A DNA stretch of 64,000 nucleotides from an uncultured Spirochaetia bacterium (GTDB taxonomy: Bacteria > Spirochaetota > Spirochaetia > SZUA-6 > Bin103), in assembly GCA_958296075.1 (NCBI GenBank), contig CATQHW010000002.1, positions 1,178,001-1,242,000 on the forward strand, read 5' to 3'. The notes beneath the pieces are model-generated. The model had not been told where the DNA came from. It ran no database searches and saw nothing but the letters and a program-made list of their open reading frames with translations. Below, one piece after another: positions 1 through 9,195 of this stretch (position 1 is the first letter of the stretch; each line of letters starts with the position of its first letter). The position numbers and the translations under genes are program-made.

Positions 1-507
1 TATTTCGACGTGGTGGCGATCGGCCTGTTCTCGGAGGAGTTCATCGAAGCGTCGTGGAGCTTCGCCAAGGTAATCGACCTGCTCCAGCACCTGTTCATCC
101 CCGTGGTCGTGTTGGGGACCGCCGGCACGGCGGCGCTGATCCGCATCATGCGCGGCAACCTGCTCGACGAGATCAGCCGCCAGTACACGATCACGGCGCG
201 CGCCAAGGGACTGGGTGAAACGCGGCTGCTCTTCAAGTATCCGGTGCGGCTGGCGATCAATCCGCTCGTCTCCAGCATCGCGTGGCTGTTGCCGGAGGTG
301 ATCTCCGGCGCCACCATCACCGCGGTGGTGCTCAGCCTGCCGACGACCGGCCCCATGCTGCTGCGCGCGCTGCTGAGCCAGGACATGTTCCTGGCGGGGA
401 CCTTCTTGATGTTCCTGGCCTGCCTGACGGTGCTGGGCACCTTCGTGTCGGACATCCTGCTGGCCGTGATCGATCCGCGCATCCGCTTCGAGCAGCGCGG
501 CGCCTGA
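1..507 (+). CDS. ABC transporter permease, DppB/OppB family (5' end outside window)
   Basis: The reading frame is open from base 1, so the start codon lies upstream and about 168 C-terminal codons are visible. The protein is an inner-membrane permease of a peptide/nickel-type ABC importer. The motif TARAKGLGETRLLFKYPVR (residues about 64-83 of the visible part) is the EAA-type cytoplasmic loop that docks on the ATPase; it is followed by hydrophobic helices and the family-typical ending VIDPRIRFEQ. The next permease begins 16 bp after the stop and a family 5 binding protein follows, so this is one importer operon. In this genome type such systems often carry oligosaccharides rather than peptides; the substrate is unknown. 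Confidence 0.9.
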   Translation, partial: YFDVVAIGLFSEEFIEASWSFAKVIDLLQHLFIPVVVLGTAGTAALIRIMRGNLLDEISRQYTITARAKGLGETRLLFKYPVRLAINPLVSSIAWLLPEVISGATITAVVLSLPTTGPMLLRALLSQDMFLAGTFLMFLACLTVLGTFVSDILLAVIDPRIRFEQRGA

Positions 508-523
508 CCGGGATCGACAGCGG

Positions 524-1705
524 ATGAGCGCTCCGTCGATGCGGGCCGCCGGCACGGGATCGGCCGGCGCAACCGGCTCCCGATTCGATCGAGCGCGCGA
601 CACGTCGGAGGCCGCCGAGGATCGGCTCTACCTGGCGTCGCAATGGCGGCTCATGTGGCTGAAGTTCCGGCGTCACAAACTGGCGCTGACCGGCGTCGCC
701 GTCGCGATGCTGTTCTACCTGTTCGGCGCGTTCTGCGAGGTGATCGCGCCCTACGACCCCCGGCACCGGCACGGCAGCCACACCTTCGTGCCGCCACAGG
801 CGATCCACTTCTACGACAGCGAGGGCGGGTTCTCGCTGCGGCCGTTCGTGTACCGGCTGGAACGGCACGTCGACCCGCGCTCGCTGCGCCGCACCTACAC
901 GGAGGACCGGTCGCAGAGGTACTACGTCAAGCTCTTCCACCGTGGCCAGCCGTACCAGTGGTGGGGACTGTTCGAGGCCGACCTGCACCTGTTCGGGGTG
1001 GAGGGGGAAGGGACGATCTTCCTGTTGGGGACCGACCGCCTCGGCCGGGACATGCTGTCGCGTATCGTGTACGGGTCTCGTATCTCGCTGTCGATCGGTC
1101 TCATCGGGGTGGCCGTCAGCCTGATCCTGGGGCTGATCCTGGGGGGTGTGTCCGGTTACTACGGCGGCGCCACCGACACGGTGGTGCAGCGCGCCATCGA
1201 GATGCTCCGCTCGTTCCCGACTATCCCCCTGTGGCTGGCGCTGGGTGCCGCGCTGCCCCTGGAATGGGGGCCGGTGCAGCGCTACTTCGCGATCACGCTC
1301 GTCGTGTCGTTGATCGGCTGGACCGGGCTGGCGCGCGTGGTGCGCGGCAAACTGCTGGCTCTGCGCGAGGAGGATTTCGTGACCGCGGCGCTGGTTGCCG
1401 GGGCGAAGGAGTCCACCGTCATTCGCAGGCACCTGCTGCCGTCGTTCATGAGCCACATCATCGTCTCGATCACGCTGAGCATCCCCGGCGTGATCCTGGC
1501 CGAGACCGGATTGAGCTTTCTGGGACTCGGGCTGCTGCCGCCGGTCATAAGCTGGGGCGTGCTGCTCAAGGAGGCGCAGAACATCAGCACGGTGGGCCTC
1601 AACCCCTGGCTTCTGTTGCCGGCGGTCCCGGTGATCGTGACCGTGCTGGCGTTCAACTTCGTGGGAGACGGCCTGCGCGACGCGGCCGACCCGTACAAGG
1701 CTTGA
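524..1705 (+). CDS. ABC transporter permease, DppC/OppC family
   Basis: Second permease subunit (393 aa) of the same importer. An N-terminal cytoplasmic stretch of about 45 residues leads into a first membrane helix (about 53-75). A long periplasmic insertion follows (about 80-165), containing FYDSEGGFSLRPFVY; such an insertion is typical of large OppC-like proteins that carry non-peptide cargo. The ATPase-docking loop is visible as TAALVAGAKESTVIRRHLLP, followed by GLSFLGLGLLPPVISWG and the ending NFVGDGLRDAADPYKA, all hallmarks of OppC. The ATG at 524 is the first start in frame and lies 16 bp after the upstream stop, consistent with co-transcription. No ATP-binding subunit is visible; it may be upstream of the window. 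Confidence 0.93.
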   Translation: MSAPSMRAAGTGSAGATGSRFDRARDTSEAAEDRLYLASQWRLMWLKFRRHKLALTGVAVAMLFYLFGAFCEVIAPYDPRHRHGSHTFVPPQAIHFYDSEGGFSLRPFVYRLERHVDPRSLRRTYTEDRSQRYYVKLFHRGQPYQWWGLFEADLHLFGVEGEGTIFLLGTDRLGRDMLSRIVYGSRISLSIGLIGVAVSLILGLILGGVSGYYGGATDTVVQRAIEMLRSFPTIPLWLALGAALPLEWGPVQRYFAITLVVSLIGWTGLARVVRGKLLALREEDFVTAALVAGAKESTVIRRHLLPSFMSHIIVSITLSIPGVILAETGLSFLGLGLLPPVISWGVLLKEAQNISTVGLNPWLLLPAVPVIVTVLAFNFVGDGLRDAADPYKA

Positions 1706-1789
1706 ACGACCGAGCGGCAAGCGGGTACGCTTTGGCCGACTCGTGAATGACACGAGCGACACCATCAACCAACCACAAGGAGCACTGAC

Positions 1790-3730
1790 GTGTCATATCT
1801 TCGCATCTTCGTAGCGGCCGTCCTGTTGACCGCCGCGGCCGCCCTCGGCCTTGCTCAGGCCGGCGTGGGGTATCCGCTGGGGCAGTGGGCCACCGTCGCC
1901 GCCTTCGAGCGGGACACCGGCGCCGCGATCGCCGGATTCAGCGAGGCGCCGGTCCTGCAGGCCATGGTGGCTGACGGCTCGCTGCCGCCGGTCGCCGACC
2001 GCCTGCCGCTGGAACCCGCCGTGGTAGCGCCCGCCGAGGCGGTGGGCCAGTACGGCGGCACGTGGCGGCGCGTCGCCACGCGGCCGACCGACAACCGCCT
2101 GATCGACCGGATGGGCTACGAGCCGCTGATCCGGCGCGCCCGCGACGGCACGGCCGTCGTCGCCAACATCGCCCACCGCTGGGAGGCGAACGCCGACGGC
2201 ACCGAGTTCACCTTCCATCTGCGCGAGGGCATGCAGTGGTCGGACGGCGCGCCGTTCACCGCCGACGACATCCTGTTCCAGTTCGAGGACGTCTACGAGA
2301 ACGAGGAGCTCACCCCGACGTTCCCGGCGTGGCTGACCGTGAAGACCGCGCGGCCCACACTGACCAAGGTGGACGATTACACCATCCGGTTCACCTTCTC
2401 CGACACCAACGGCCTGTTCGAGGAAGTGCTGACCTTCCGCGGCGACGGCCTGTTCGCGCCCAAGCACTACCTGGAGCAGTTCCACGCCGATTACGCCGAC
2501 AAGGACAAGCTCGCCGAGGCCGCCAAGGCGGAAGGCTTCGAGCTGTGGCACCAGCGATTCGGCCCGCAGGCCAACGCGACCCTGAACCAGGACGTCCCCA
2601 CCATCCGGCCGTGGAAACTGGCGTCGGAGGCGACCGGCGTGACGCGCCAGATCGCCGAGCGCAACCCCTACTACTGGAAGGTCGATACGATCGGCCAGCA
2701 GCTCCCGTACATCGACCGCATGGCGATCGACGTGGTGCAGGGCGGCGACGCCGCCAACTTCAAGGCGATGGCGGGCGAAATCGACATGCAGTCGCGCTAC
2801 ATGAGCTTCGGCAACTTCACGCTGTTCGTGGAGAACGAGGCGAAGGGCGACTTCCAGGTGCGGCAGTGGATCAACCCGATCCCGGACGCGCTCAAGTTCA
2901 ACCTGACCCACAAGGACCCGGTGCTGCGCGAGCTCTTCAACGAGCGCGACTTCCGCATCGCCATGTCCAAGGCGATCGACCGCCAGGAGATCGGCGATCT
3001 GGTCTACCTGGGCGTCGCCGTCCCGTGGCAGGCGGTCCCGGTCGAGGCCGATCCCTTCTTCGTGCCGCCGGTGCACATCGATTACGATCCGGCCGGGGCG
3101 AACCGGTTGCTCGACGGTCTGGGCCTGACCGCCCGCGACGGCGACGGCTTCCGCCTGCGCCCCGACGGCGAGCAGTTGCAGCTCATCATCTCCTCCTACG
3201 GCGCCGAAGAAGCCGGGGGGGGGGCGGACATGCTGGAATTGCTCAAGGACCACTGGGAGACGATCGGCGTCCGCACGGAGATCAGGGTCATCGACCGCAG
3301 TCTCTGGACCGAGAACCGCGCTTCGGGTGAGTTCATGGTGAACGCCTATCTGACCGTCGGCATCCACTGGTCGATCGACCCCAACTGGTACGTGCCGGTC
3401 AGCGGCGCGCAGCACGGCTGGGCGCCCGAGTCCGCCCGCTGGTACGCCACCAACGGTGAGCAGGGCGAGGAGCCGCCGCCGGAGATCGGAAAATTGCAGG
3501 AGTGGTACGGGCAGATGCAGACCACCGCCGACCCGGACGAACGCATCCGGCTCGGCAAGCAGATCATCCAGTCGCACGTCGACAACGTGTGGATGATCGG
3601 CACGGTGCGCTATCCGGCGGTCGCGATCGTCAAGAACCACTTCCGCAACGTACCGCAGGAGGTGATCCAGAGCTGGCGCCTCAAGAGCCCCGGCTACACC
3701 AACGTGGAGCAGTACTGGATCGAACAGTAA
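1790..3730 (+). CDS. ABC transporter substrate-binding protein, family 5
   Basis: Periplasmic solute receptor (646 aa) for the permeases just upstream. The GTG start at 1790 is chosen because AAGGAG (1777-1782) sits seven bases before it and it gives a proper signal peptide (hydrophobic core VAAVLLTAAAALGLAQA, about residues 8-24). The family 5 fold is recognisable from YEPLIRRARDG and from the block WSDGAPFTADDILFQFEDV (about 145-165), which is the SBP_bac_5 signature. No cysteine lipobox follows the signal sequence, so a soluble periplasmic protein is expected. Many members of this family in polysaccharide-degrading bacteria bind oligosaccharides; the ligand is not deducible here. A hairpin follows the stop codon. 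Confidence 0.92.
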   Translation: MSYLRIFVAAVLLTAAAALGLAQAGVGYPLGQWATVAAFERDTGAAIAGFSEAPVLQAMVADGSLPPVADRLPLEPAVVAPAEAVGQYGGTWRRVATRPTDNRLIDRMGYEPLIRRARDGTAVVANIAHRWEANADGTEFTFHLREGMQWSDGAPFTADDILFQFEDVYENEELTPTFPAWLTVKTARPTLTKVDDYTIRFTFSDTNGLFEEVLTFRGDGLFAPKHYLEQFHADYADKDKLAEAAKAEGFELWHQRFGPQANATLNQDVPTIRPWKLASEATGVTRQIAERNPYYWKVDTIGQQLPYIDRMAIDVVQGGDAANFKAMAGEIDMQSRYMSFGNFTLFVENEAKGDFQVRQWINPIPDALKFNLTHKDPVLRELFNERDFRIAMSKAIDRQEIGDLVYLGVAVPWQAVPVEADPFFVPPVHIDYDPAGANRLLDGLGLTARDGDGFRLRPDGEQLQLIISSYGAEEAGGGADMLELLKDHWETIGVRTEIRVIDRSLWTENRASGEFMVNAYLTVGIHWSIDPNWYVPVSGAQHGWAPESARWYATNGEQGEEPPPEIGKLQEWYGQMQTTADPDERIRLGKQIIQSHVDNVWMIGTVRYPAVAIVKNHFRNVPQEVIQSWRLKSPGYTNVEQYWIEQ

Positions 3731-3766
3731 CCTCGTAAAGATTCGCGTTCCGCGCGGACGGAAAAA

Positions 3767-3799
3767 GGAGAGGGCGGCGCCGATTGCCGCCCTCTCTCC
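3767..3799 (+). terminator. Hairpin downstream of the importer operon
   Basis: GGAGAGGGCGGC (3767-3778) pairs with GCCGCCCTCTC (3786-3796) around a 7-base loop, starting 36 bp after the binding-protein stop. An A-rich tract precedes the stem and only a short TT follows, so it is either a weak intrinsic terminator or a transcript-stabilising hairpin. Confidence 0.55.
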
Positions 3800-3837
3800 G
3801 TTATGGCGCCGGATGGCCGTTATGGCGCCGGATGGCC
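3800..3837 (+). repeat. Perfect 19-bp tandem duplication
   Basis: The 19-mer GTTATGGCGCCGGATGGCC occurs twice back to back (3800-3818 and 3819-3837) between the hairpin and the next gene. It looks like a replication-slippage product. It adds an in-frame ATG (3803) upstream of the glycosidase-like gene, which is why that upstream start is not trusted. Confidence 0.85.
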
Positions 3838-3847
3838 CGATCGGTGT

Positions 3848-5119
3848 ATGACAAGGGTCATGCTGTCCGACCGGTTCCTCGTCTTCTACAACTACGATCC
3901 CACCGATCCGCCGCGGTTCCATGACGGGCCGATCGACGCCGGCTACTTCGACTGGCTGTTCGAGATGCTGGCGGGGACCGGCCTGACCTTCCTGTACCGG
4001 TGCAACACGGCCGGCCGCGCGTATTACCGGGCCAAGGCGATGGCGCCGTTCGATCACGAGTGCGTCGATCCGCGCAACCCGGCGGCGCAGTACTGGCACC
4101 GGGTCGCCGACATGATGGATGGCGGCGACCCGCTGGCGACCGCCGTGGAGGCGGCGCGGCGGCACGGCGTGCCGATCTGGGGTTGGGTCAACTGGAACGA
4201 GTTTCAGTGCGTGCGCCGCGACTACGTGTCGCTGGTCGATCCGGTCTGGTACGCCGCGCCGCGCAAGTACTGGTGCTCGCGCGACGGGTCGCGCTTCTAT
4301 CACGGCATCCCCGACTTCGGCGACGCGGAGGTGCAGGAGCGGCTGGAGGCGATGACCGGCGAGCTGCTGGGCTACGGCATCGACGGGCTCTACCTGTCGA
4401 CCCGCTCGCATAGCTGGTACGCCTGCTTCGACACGCCCGACTGGGACGCGCACCTGGAGCCGTTCGGCTTCACCGACCGCGTGGTCGCCGATTACCGCGG
4501 CCGGCACGGCGTCGACATCCGCTACGAGCCGTACGACGCGGAGGAGTTCTACCGGATCAAGGGCGAGCACTTCTCCGAGGTGATCGCCCGCACCGGGCGC
4601 CGGCTGCACGCCGCCGGCCGGCCGTTCGTGGTGGGGTTGTCTCCCGACCGCTACGAGTTGTGCGTGGCGTTCGGCGACGGCATGGCGGCGGCGCCGCACC
4701 TGCTGCTGCGCAAGGACTGGGAGCGGTGGGCGGCCGACGGCGCCGTGGACGGCATCTGCGCGGAGCGCGCCTGTCCGAAGGAGAAGATCCTGGACGCGCC
4801 GCCGCTGGAGCTGTTCCGCCGCACCCTGCCGGACGGCTTTCCGCTCTTCCTGTGGCTGGACAATGCCCGCTTCGTCAACCGCGATCATGGCCCGTTTCAC
4901 CTGGCCAACTGGGATCGATACGACGTGGAGGAGGTGCTGGGCATGGTGGCGGCGGCGCAGCAGGCCGGCGCGCGCGGCGCGTTCCTGCACTCGCTGTACC
5001 ACTACACCTCGTTCGACTCGGGCGGCGAATCGATCGGCGGCTACGGGGTGCTGCCGCGGCGCGAGTACCTGGACGCGCTGCGGCGCTGGTCGGCGGAGCA
5101 GGCTCCCGCGCGTGACTGA
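3848..5119 (+). CDS. TIM-barrel glycoside hydrolase-like protein
   Basis: Protein of about 423 aa with the character of GHL-type putative glycosidases. The segments GVPIWGWVNWNEF (about 112-124), YGIDGLYLSTRSHSW (about 175-189) and ADGAVDGICAERA (about 295-307) look like successive barrel strands with acidic or aromatic residues at the C-terminal strand ends, where catalytic and sugar-binding residues sit. No signal peptide is seen, so intracellular action on imported oligosaccharides is likely. The ATG at 3848 is preferred; 3860 is an alternative, and the in-frame 3803 lies in a duplicated non-coding 19-mer. It follows the importer in the same direction, and its stop overlaps the start of a truncated relative. 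Specific activity is unknown. Confidence 0.72.
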   Translation: MTRVMLSDRFLVFYNYDPTDPPRFHDGPIDAGYFDWLFEMLAGTGLTFLYRCNTAGRAYYRAKAMAPFDHECVDPRNPAAQYWHRVADMMDGGDPLATAVEAARRHGVPIWGWVNWNEFQCVRRDYVSLVDPVWYAAPRKYWCSRDGSRFYHGIPDFGDAEVQERLEAMTGELLGYGIDGLYLSTRSHSWYACFDTPDWDAHLEPFGFTDRVVADYRGRHGVDIRYEPYDAEEFYRIKGEHFSEVIARTGRRLHAAGRPFVVGLSPDRYELCVAFGDGMAAAPHLLLRKDWERWAADGAVDGICAERACPKEKILDAPPLELFRRTLPDGFPLFLWLDNARFVNRDHGPFHLANWDRYDVEEVLGMVAAAQQAGARGAFLHSLYHYTSFDSGGESIGGYGVLPRREYLDALRRWSAEQAPARD

Positions 5120-5393
5120 CGAGGCCGGACCGGCGCCGCCCGAGCGGCGCGGTGGGCCGCGGCTCATGTTCTACAACGACGGCCGCCACCCGCTGATCTA
5201 TCAGTTCGAGCCGCCGATGCGGGTACGGGTGGTGGGCGTCAACGAGCGTGACCTCGTCACCATTCGTCTCAACGGCGAGGTTCTGCCGGAGTCCGGCCGC
5301 CGCGTGATCGACTTCGCCGCCAACATCGCCTGGACCCGGCACCGGATCGCGGCCTTCTTCGTCGTGCAGGATCGAAGATCATCGCATCAGTAG
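5112..5393 (+). pseudogene. Internally deleted glycosidase-family remnant
   Basis: A 93-codon frame with a GTG start overlapping the previous stop. The first third (RLMFYNDGRHPLIYQFEPPM) matches the N-terminal style of TIM-barrel glycosidase-like proteins, compare ILNNDGNEPVYLIEAP at the start of the gene at 47637. The rest (VRVVGVNERDLVTIRLNGE onward) reads like the small beta-sandwich C-terminal domain of the same proteins (RLNGE here, AAVNGQPL in the 47637 gene). The catalytic barrel between them is missing. I infer an in-frame internal deletion of roughly a kilobase or more. A short peptide might still be made, but without enzyme function. Confidence 0.55.
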
Positions 5394-5422
5394 AGAGGTG
5401 CACAGGCGCTGCGGCTCTTCGC

Positions 5423-8308
5423 TCAGGCGGATCCTTCGGCATCTCCGTCAGCGAATAACGCGACCTGCTCCGGCGGCGCTGCCATTCTGGCGAGGCGGCT
5501 GATCTCCGGCCAGCTCCGTACGAGTCCGTTGTAGGACAGCGCTTCGGCGGCCCGCTTCTTGCGCTCGCACACCGTGTAGAGCCGGTAGCAAAGGTCGCGC
5601 GCAACATCGCCCCAGCCGCCGAGCCTGCGCACCAGTTCGGCAGCGGCCTGCTCGCCGCCGAACTCCAGCACGCGGATCAGGTGGTGGACCGCCTCCCAGG
5701 TCGTGAGACGGTCGTCTCCGGCGGGGTTCCAATCGATCGACAGCTCCTGCGGCCGCAGCAGCCGCACCCGTCCCGCCGCAGCTCGCAGGATGCCCGCCTG
5801 CACCAACCCCGCCACACTGGTGTTCTTGGCCTTGGAGAGTGTCTCGGCAACGCCATAGTCGCCGGCCTCGAAGCCGTGCTGCTCGAACCACGCCAGCGCC
5901 CAGCGGCTGTCGGCGTCGATGTCGCCGTCCTGCTCGGCGAGAATCTCGTCCAGGGTCTGGTTGATGAGAGCCAGCGCTTCCCCTACGGAGACGCGATTGC
6001 CGGTAGCGTCGAGCACCCTGGCGTAGCGGGTGTAGACCGCCATGCCCGGCCCGATGGCCGCCTGCGCGAGATCCACTGGCACGATGTTGCCGCGCTGCAG
6101 ATGGGTCAGCGCCGGCGGCAGTTCCGCCTTCAGCGCGTCCATGAGCTCCCGGCGCGTACCGAGCGGAGCGTCGTCCGGCCTCGTCCGGCAGACCAGCACG
6201 ATACTGGAGGCAAGCGCGTTGGATCCCCGGCCGATCATCCGGTTGCCGAGCTCGGTGCGCATCGGCCACGTGCCGGTGATGGCAAAGCCGGCGTCGATCA
6301 CGGCTTCCAGAAACGTCTCCCAGCCGGTGCTGACGATCCCGCGGTCGTCGTGGCTTTCGGACTGCTTGAACGCGTAGTAGATCGTCGTCGGGAACCCGGG
6401 ATGCGCCTGTTCGGCCAGCCTCTTCATCGCCTGCGTCATGCCGTTCATGAAGAAGGCTTCGGCCTGCGCCTTGGTGTCGTGGCGAAAGGGAGTGGCGATC
6501 AGCTCCTCTGCCTTTGGGACGGAGATCGTGGAGAACAGTTCTGGAAAGACCGATCGCATCGAGCGCCGCAGCCAGACATAGAAGAAGTCGGAGAGGTCAG
6601 CGTAACCGATGTTGTCGTGGTAAGGCGGATCGGTAGATACGACCGCGGGGAACGCTGGTCCTTGCTGGGTCGCGTCGGCCTGGACGCTCGCACTAGCGAT
6701 ACCGACGACAAACCTGTCGAGCACTTCGCTTAGCGAATGGGCAGTACCATAGATGTTGCCGCTGGCACCGGATAGTGGATTGGTTTCCGCGTAGTCCCAT
6801 GTCATGGGCAATGCCTGCCGGCTGAACGTCCCTCGGAGTCGATCCATCCTTTGCTCCCAGACGCACAGCGAGGAGTTCCGATCTGCCGACTTGCTTACCG
6901 CGAACGTCAAATAGACGCCCAGCGCCTCGGCGTAGGCGGCGGCTCCGGTGCCGCCCGTGTGAAGGGCCTGCCCGTCGGGAAGGCCGGCGGCAGTGGCGTC
7001 CTGCCGGATGCGGTCGCACGCTTCGGTTACCAAATCGGAGAACGTGGTCAGTGCGACGAGCTGTCGGGGCGTGAACAGGTCCCCGAACGTAGTGAGGCCG
7101 TAGAGTGGCGGAGAGAACCAGCGCGCGTTCTCCGGCATCGCCGTTTCGGGCTTCCAGCTTGGACATGCGTCCCTCGGCGCCGACTCATGCTGCTCGGTTG
7201 GCGCCAGATATACCCGGCCACGGTCGCCCTCGGCAACGATGGCCATCAACCGCGCGCCCATGCGGCCGGCCATGCCTTCGGCCTTGATGTACGCCGGAGC
7301 GATCGGCGCGCCCGACATCAAGCACCGGAAGTTGGCGCCGCGCGCCAGCTTGGTGCCGGCCTTCGCTCCGTCCGGCGGCGCGCCGACCTTGACCGTGAAC
7401 CGGTAGCCGTCCGTATCGACCACCGGTTCGACGTACGCTTCCTTCCCCTTCTTGGTCGACAGCATGAACGTCGACGCCAGCGGCACCTCCACCGCCGCGA
7501 ACGCCGGGTTCGGGCTCCTCACCGTGCGCGCCCACAGCCACGCGATCACCGTCAACTCCCGCCCCGCGTAGCGCCTCAAGTCCGGGCGCTCCCGCACCAT
7601 CTCGTCGGTCACCGCAACTTTGGGGTACAGGTGGCCGATCCGACGTTCCGCTTCGTCCCGCATCCAGCGCCCGTAGTGGCGCACGTCCTCCGCCAGCCCG
7701 CGCGCGCCGGTCCACTCACCGGACACCAGCTCACCTTCCGACCGCGCCTCCGGGTTCACCGGCGGCCGGCCGGCGAACTTCGGCGGAATCTCGATCATCG
7801 CCTTGTTGATCAGCACCGCCACCGGGTTCAGGTCGCTGGCGTGCGCCTCCAGGCCAAGCCGCTGCGCCTCCAGCGGCAGCGCGCCGCCACCGGCGAACGG
7901 GTCGTGAAAGGCCGGCAGGCGCTCCGGGTCGAACAGTTCCGCCGCGCGCGGATGGCCGGCGTGGTCGGCGCAGGTGCGCCGCCAGCTTGCGCGGATCTCG
8001 TCGCGCGCCGCCTGCAGCACCTCCTCGTTGGTGGTGTTCTCCCACTTGACCATCTCTTCGATGAGATCGAACAGCCGTTGGCGCTCCCGGTCCTGATCCT
8101 GCTCGGTGGGGAACAGCTCCGGCCGGCTCGCCGGGTCGTCGACCATCTGCGCGAAGATGACGGCTCGTGCCGCTGCCAACGGGCGCCGCGCCCACCAGAG
8201 ATGCAGGGTGCTGGGGTGGCCGTGGCGGATCGACTTCTCACGCGCGGCGGCGGCGTTGATCGCGTCGAGCGGCAACGCCACCTCGATCAGCTTCTTGCGA
8301 TGGGTCAT
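5423..8308 (-). CDS. DUF1156-family DNA adenine methyltransferase (COG1743-like)
   Basis: A 961-aa predicted N6-adenine DNA methyltransferase. The ATG at 8308 ([14 protein letters not shown]) is chosen because that N-terminus is the conserved start of the DUF1156 family; the frame stays open upstream but without family character. The block [20 protein letters not shown] (about 26-45) is the DUF1156 signature, DPFAGGG (about 136-142) is the AdoMet-binding motif and [15 protein letters not shown] (about 555-569) holds the DPPY catalytic motif. In other genomes this family usually travels with a DUF499 ATPase and a helicase in predicted defence operons. None is present here, so it is an orphan in an accessory region, possibly protective or regulatory methylation. 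Confidence 0.88.
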   Translation of the reverse strand: MTHRKKLIEVALPLDAINAAAAREKSIRHGHPSTLHLWWARRPLAAARAVIFAQMVDDPASRPELFPTEQDQDRERQRLFDLIEEMVKWENTTNEEVLQAARDEIRASWRRTCADHAGHPRAAELFDPERLPAFHDPFAGGGALPLEAQRLGLEAHASDLNPVAVLINKAMIEIPPKFAGRPPVNPEARSEGELVSGEWTGARGLAEDVRHYGRWMRDEAERRIGHLYPKVAVTDEMVRERPDLRRYAGRELTVIAWLWARTVRSPNPAFAAVEVPLASTFMLSTKKGKEAYVEPVVDTDGYRFTVKVGAPPDGAKAGTKLARGANFRCLMSGAPIAPAYIKAEGMAGRMGARLMAIVAEGDRGRVYLAPTEQHESAPRDACPSWKPETAMPENARWFSPPLYGLTTFGDLFTPRQLVALTTFSDLVTEACDRIRQDATAAGLPDGQALHTGGTGAAAYAEALGVYLTFAVSKSADRNSSLCVWEQRMDRLRGTFSRQALPMTWDYAETNPLSGASGNIYGTAHSLSEVLDRFVVGIASASVQADATQQGPAFPAVVSTDPPYHDNIGYADLSDFFYVWLRRSMRSVFPELFSTISVPKAEELIATPFRHDTKAQAEAFFMNGMTQAMKRLAEQAHPGFPTTIYYAFKQSESHDDRGIVSTGWETFLEAVIDAGFAITGTWPMRTELGNRMIGRGSNALASSIVLVCRTRPDDAPLGTRRELMDALKAELPPALTHLQRGNIVPVDLAQAAIGPGMAVYTRYARVLDATGNRVSVGEALALINQTLDEILAEQDGDIDADSRWALAWFEQHGFEAGDYGVAETLSKAKNTSVAGLVQAGILRAAAGRVRLLRPQELSIDWNPAGDDRLTTWEAVHHLIRVLEFGGEQAAAELVRRLGGWGDVARDLCYRLYTVCERKKRAAEALSYNGLVRSWPEISRLARMAAPPEQVALFADGDAEGSA

Positions 8309-8334
8309 GTTCCTGGTTGCCGGGCTCGGGTCAA

Positions 8335-8441
8335 TCAAACGCGCTGAGACCGCCAGCGGTCGAGCCGCTCGTTCACTTCGGGTCGCGGCAGCCTGCACCG
8401 TGGAAGATCGCGGATCACCTTGAGCCCGGAGTATAGCGTAC
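8335..8441 (-). pseudogene. C-terminal fragment of a PIN-domain gene
   Basis: In the interval 8309-8637, which otherwise holds no gene I can recognise, the minus strand encodes a short piece: [13 protein letters not shown] then [15 protein letters not shown], ending at a TGA at 8335. This is the usual C-terminal pattern of PIN-domain toxins (CRLPxxEVxxRLxxW/F). The DNA around 8420-8441 also resembles 10835-10855 in the larger PIN remnant (shared CTATACTCCG-GCTCAA on the minus strand). It appears to be a decayed or recombined tail of the same family and cannot be functional. Confidence 0.5.
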
Positions 8442-8637
8442 CGCGAATCGATAAGTCGGCCTCCATCGTCTGAGTGGGCAGACCGCGGGCTCAGGCCGTT
8501 CCGACCGGCTGTGGTGGTCCGCCGGTCGATCAAGCTTGGGTCATCCATGCAGTGCAGACCAAGCCCTTGACCACGCAATCGCTTGGATGTACTCTCTCCG
8601 CTGTCCTTAGGTCGTACTCATAGGCACCGTCATCATC

Positions 8638-9195
8638 ATGTCTGAACCCACCGCCCCTGACCCCACCCTCAAACCCCCGCCAGCCGTTCAATGTCGCCTG
8701 ACTATTTCTTCCTCGTCTCCAGCTCACGAGTGGGCAGCGCTTCTCTTGCCCCTCGTCATTTCTATCGCTACGGTTCTAGCCGCGTTCATGGCCGCAAACG
8801 CCGCCAAGCAAGCCGCCGATGCCGCCAAGCAAGCCGCCGATATCGCAAAGCTCCAATATGACGCCAATACCCCACGCGTCACCTACAGACTGTCAGAAGA
8901 CAAGAAGTATCTAATCGTCTCCCAGCGTAGCGGCAGATACATTGATCCCTCATTTGCATGGGTTTCCCGCCAATGCAACGGCACTCCCGTCCCTGGCGAG
9001 ACCTTTCTATCACTCAAACCGCGCGCGAACGATAAACCGGAGTCCCTACCCGATTATGTGTCCTCTGAACTGACCACTCACATGGAAAAACCCCCCTGCT
9101 CCAGCAGTTCCCATATCCGCTTATCCATCCATGGGGTCAGCGAAATAGAGGAAGGATCACGATATGGGGAAAAGAAAATATATGACTGGAAATAA
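8638..9195 (+). CDS. Hypothetical membrane-anchored protein
   Basis: A 185-aa protein of unknown family. One strong membrane segment (LLLPLVISIATVLAAFMAA, about 37-55) is followed by a heptad-like Ala/Lys/Gln stretch in which AAKQAAD is repeated twice (about 58-72), suggesting a short coiled coil. A small soluble C-terminal domain of about 110 residues follows. Base composition is clearly lower in GC than the neighbours and codon use is more relaxed, which points to acquisition from another source. The stop overlaps the next gene by 32 bp, so the two are probably translated together. Confidence 0.6.
   Translation: MSEPTAPDPTLKPPPAVQCRLTISSSSPAHEWAALLLPLVISIATVLAAFMAANAAKQAADAAKQAADIAKLQYDANTPRVTYRLSEDKKYLIVSQRSGRYIDPSFAWVSRQCNGTPVPGETFLSLKPRANDKPESLPDYVSSELTTHMEKPPCSSSSHIRLSIHGVSEIEEGSRYGEKKIYDWK

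Noticed and set aside
3803..3847. Upstream start for the first glycosidase-like gene
   Set aside because: These codons lie in a duplicated 19-mer just after a hairpin, with no ribosome site and no family similarity.
1793..5167. A long minus-strand open frame
   Set aside because: Antisense shadow of the binding-protein and glycosidase-like genes, low-complexity Arg/Val/His composition and no domain.
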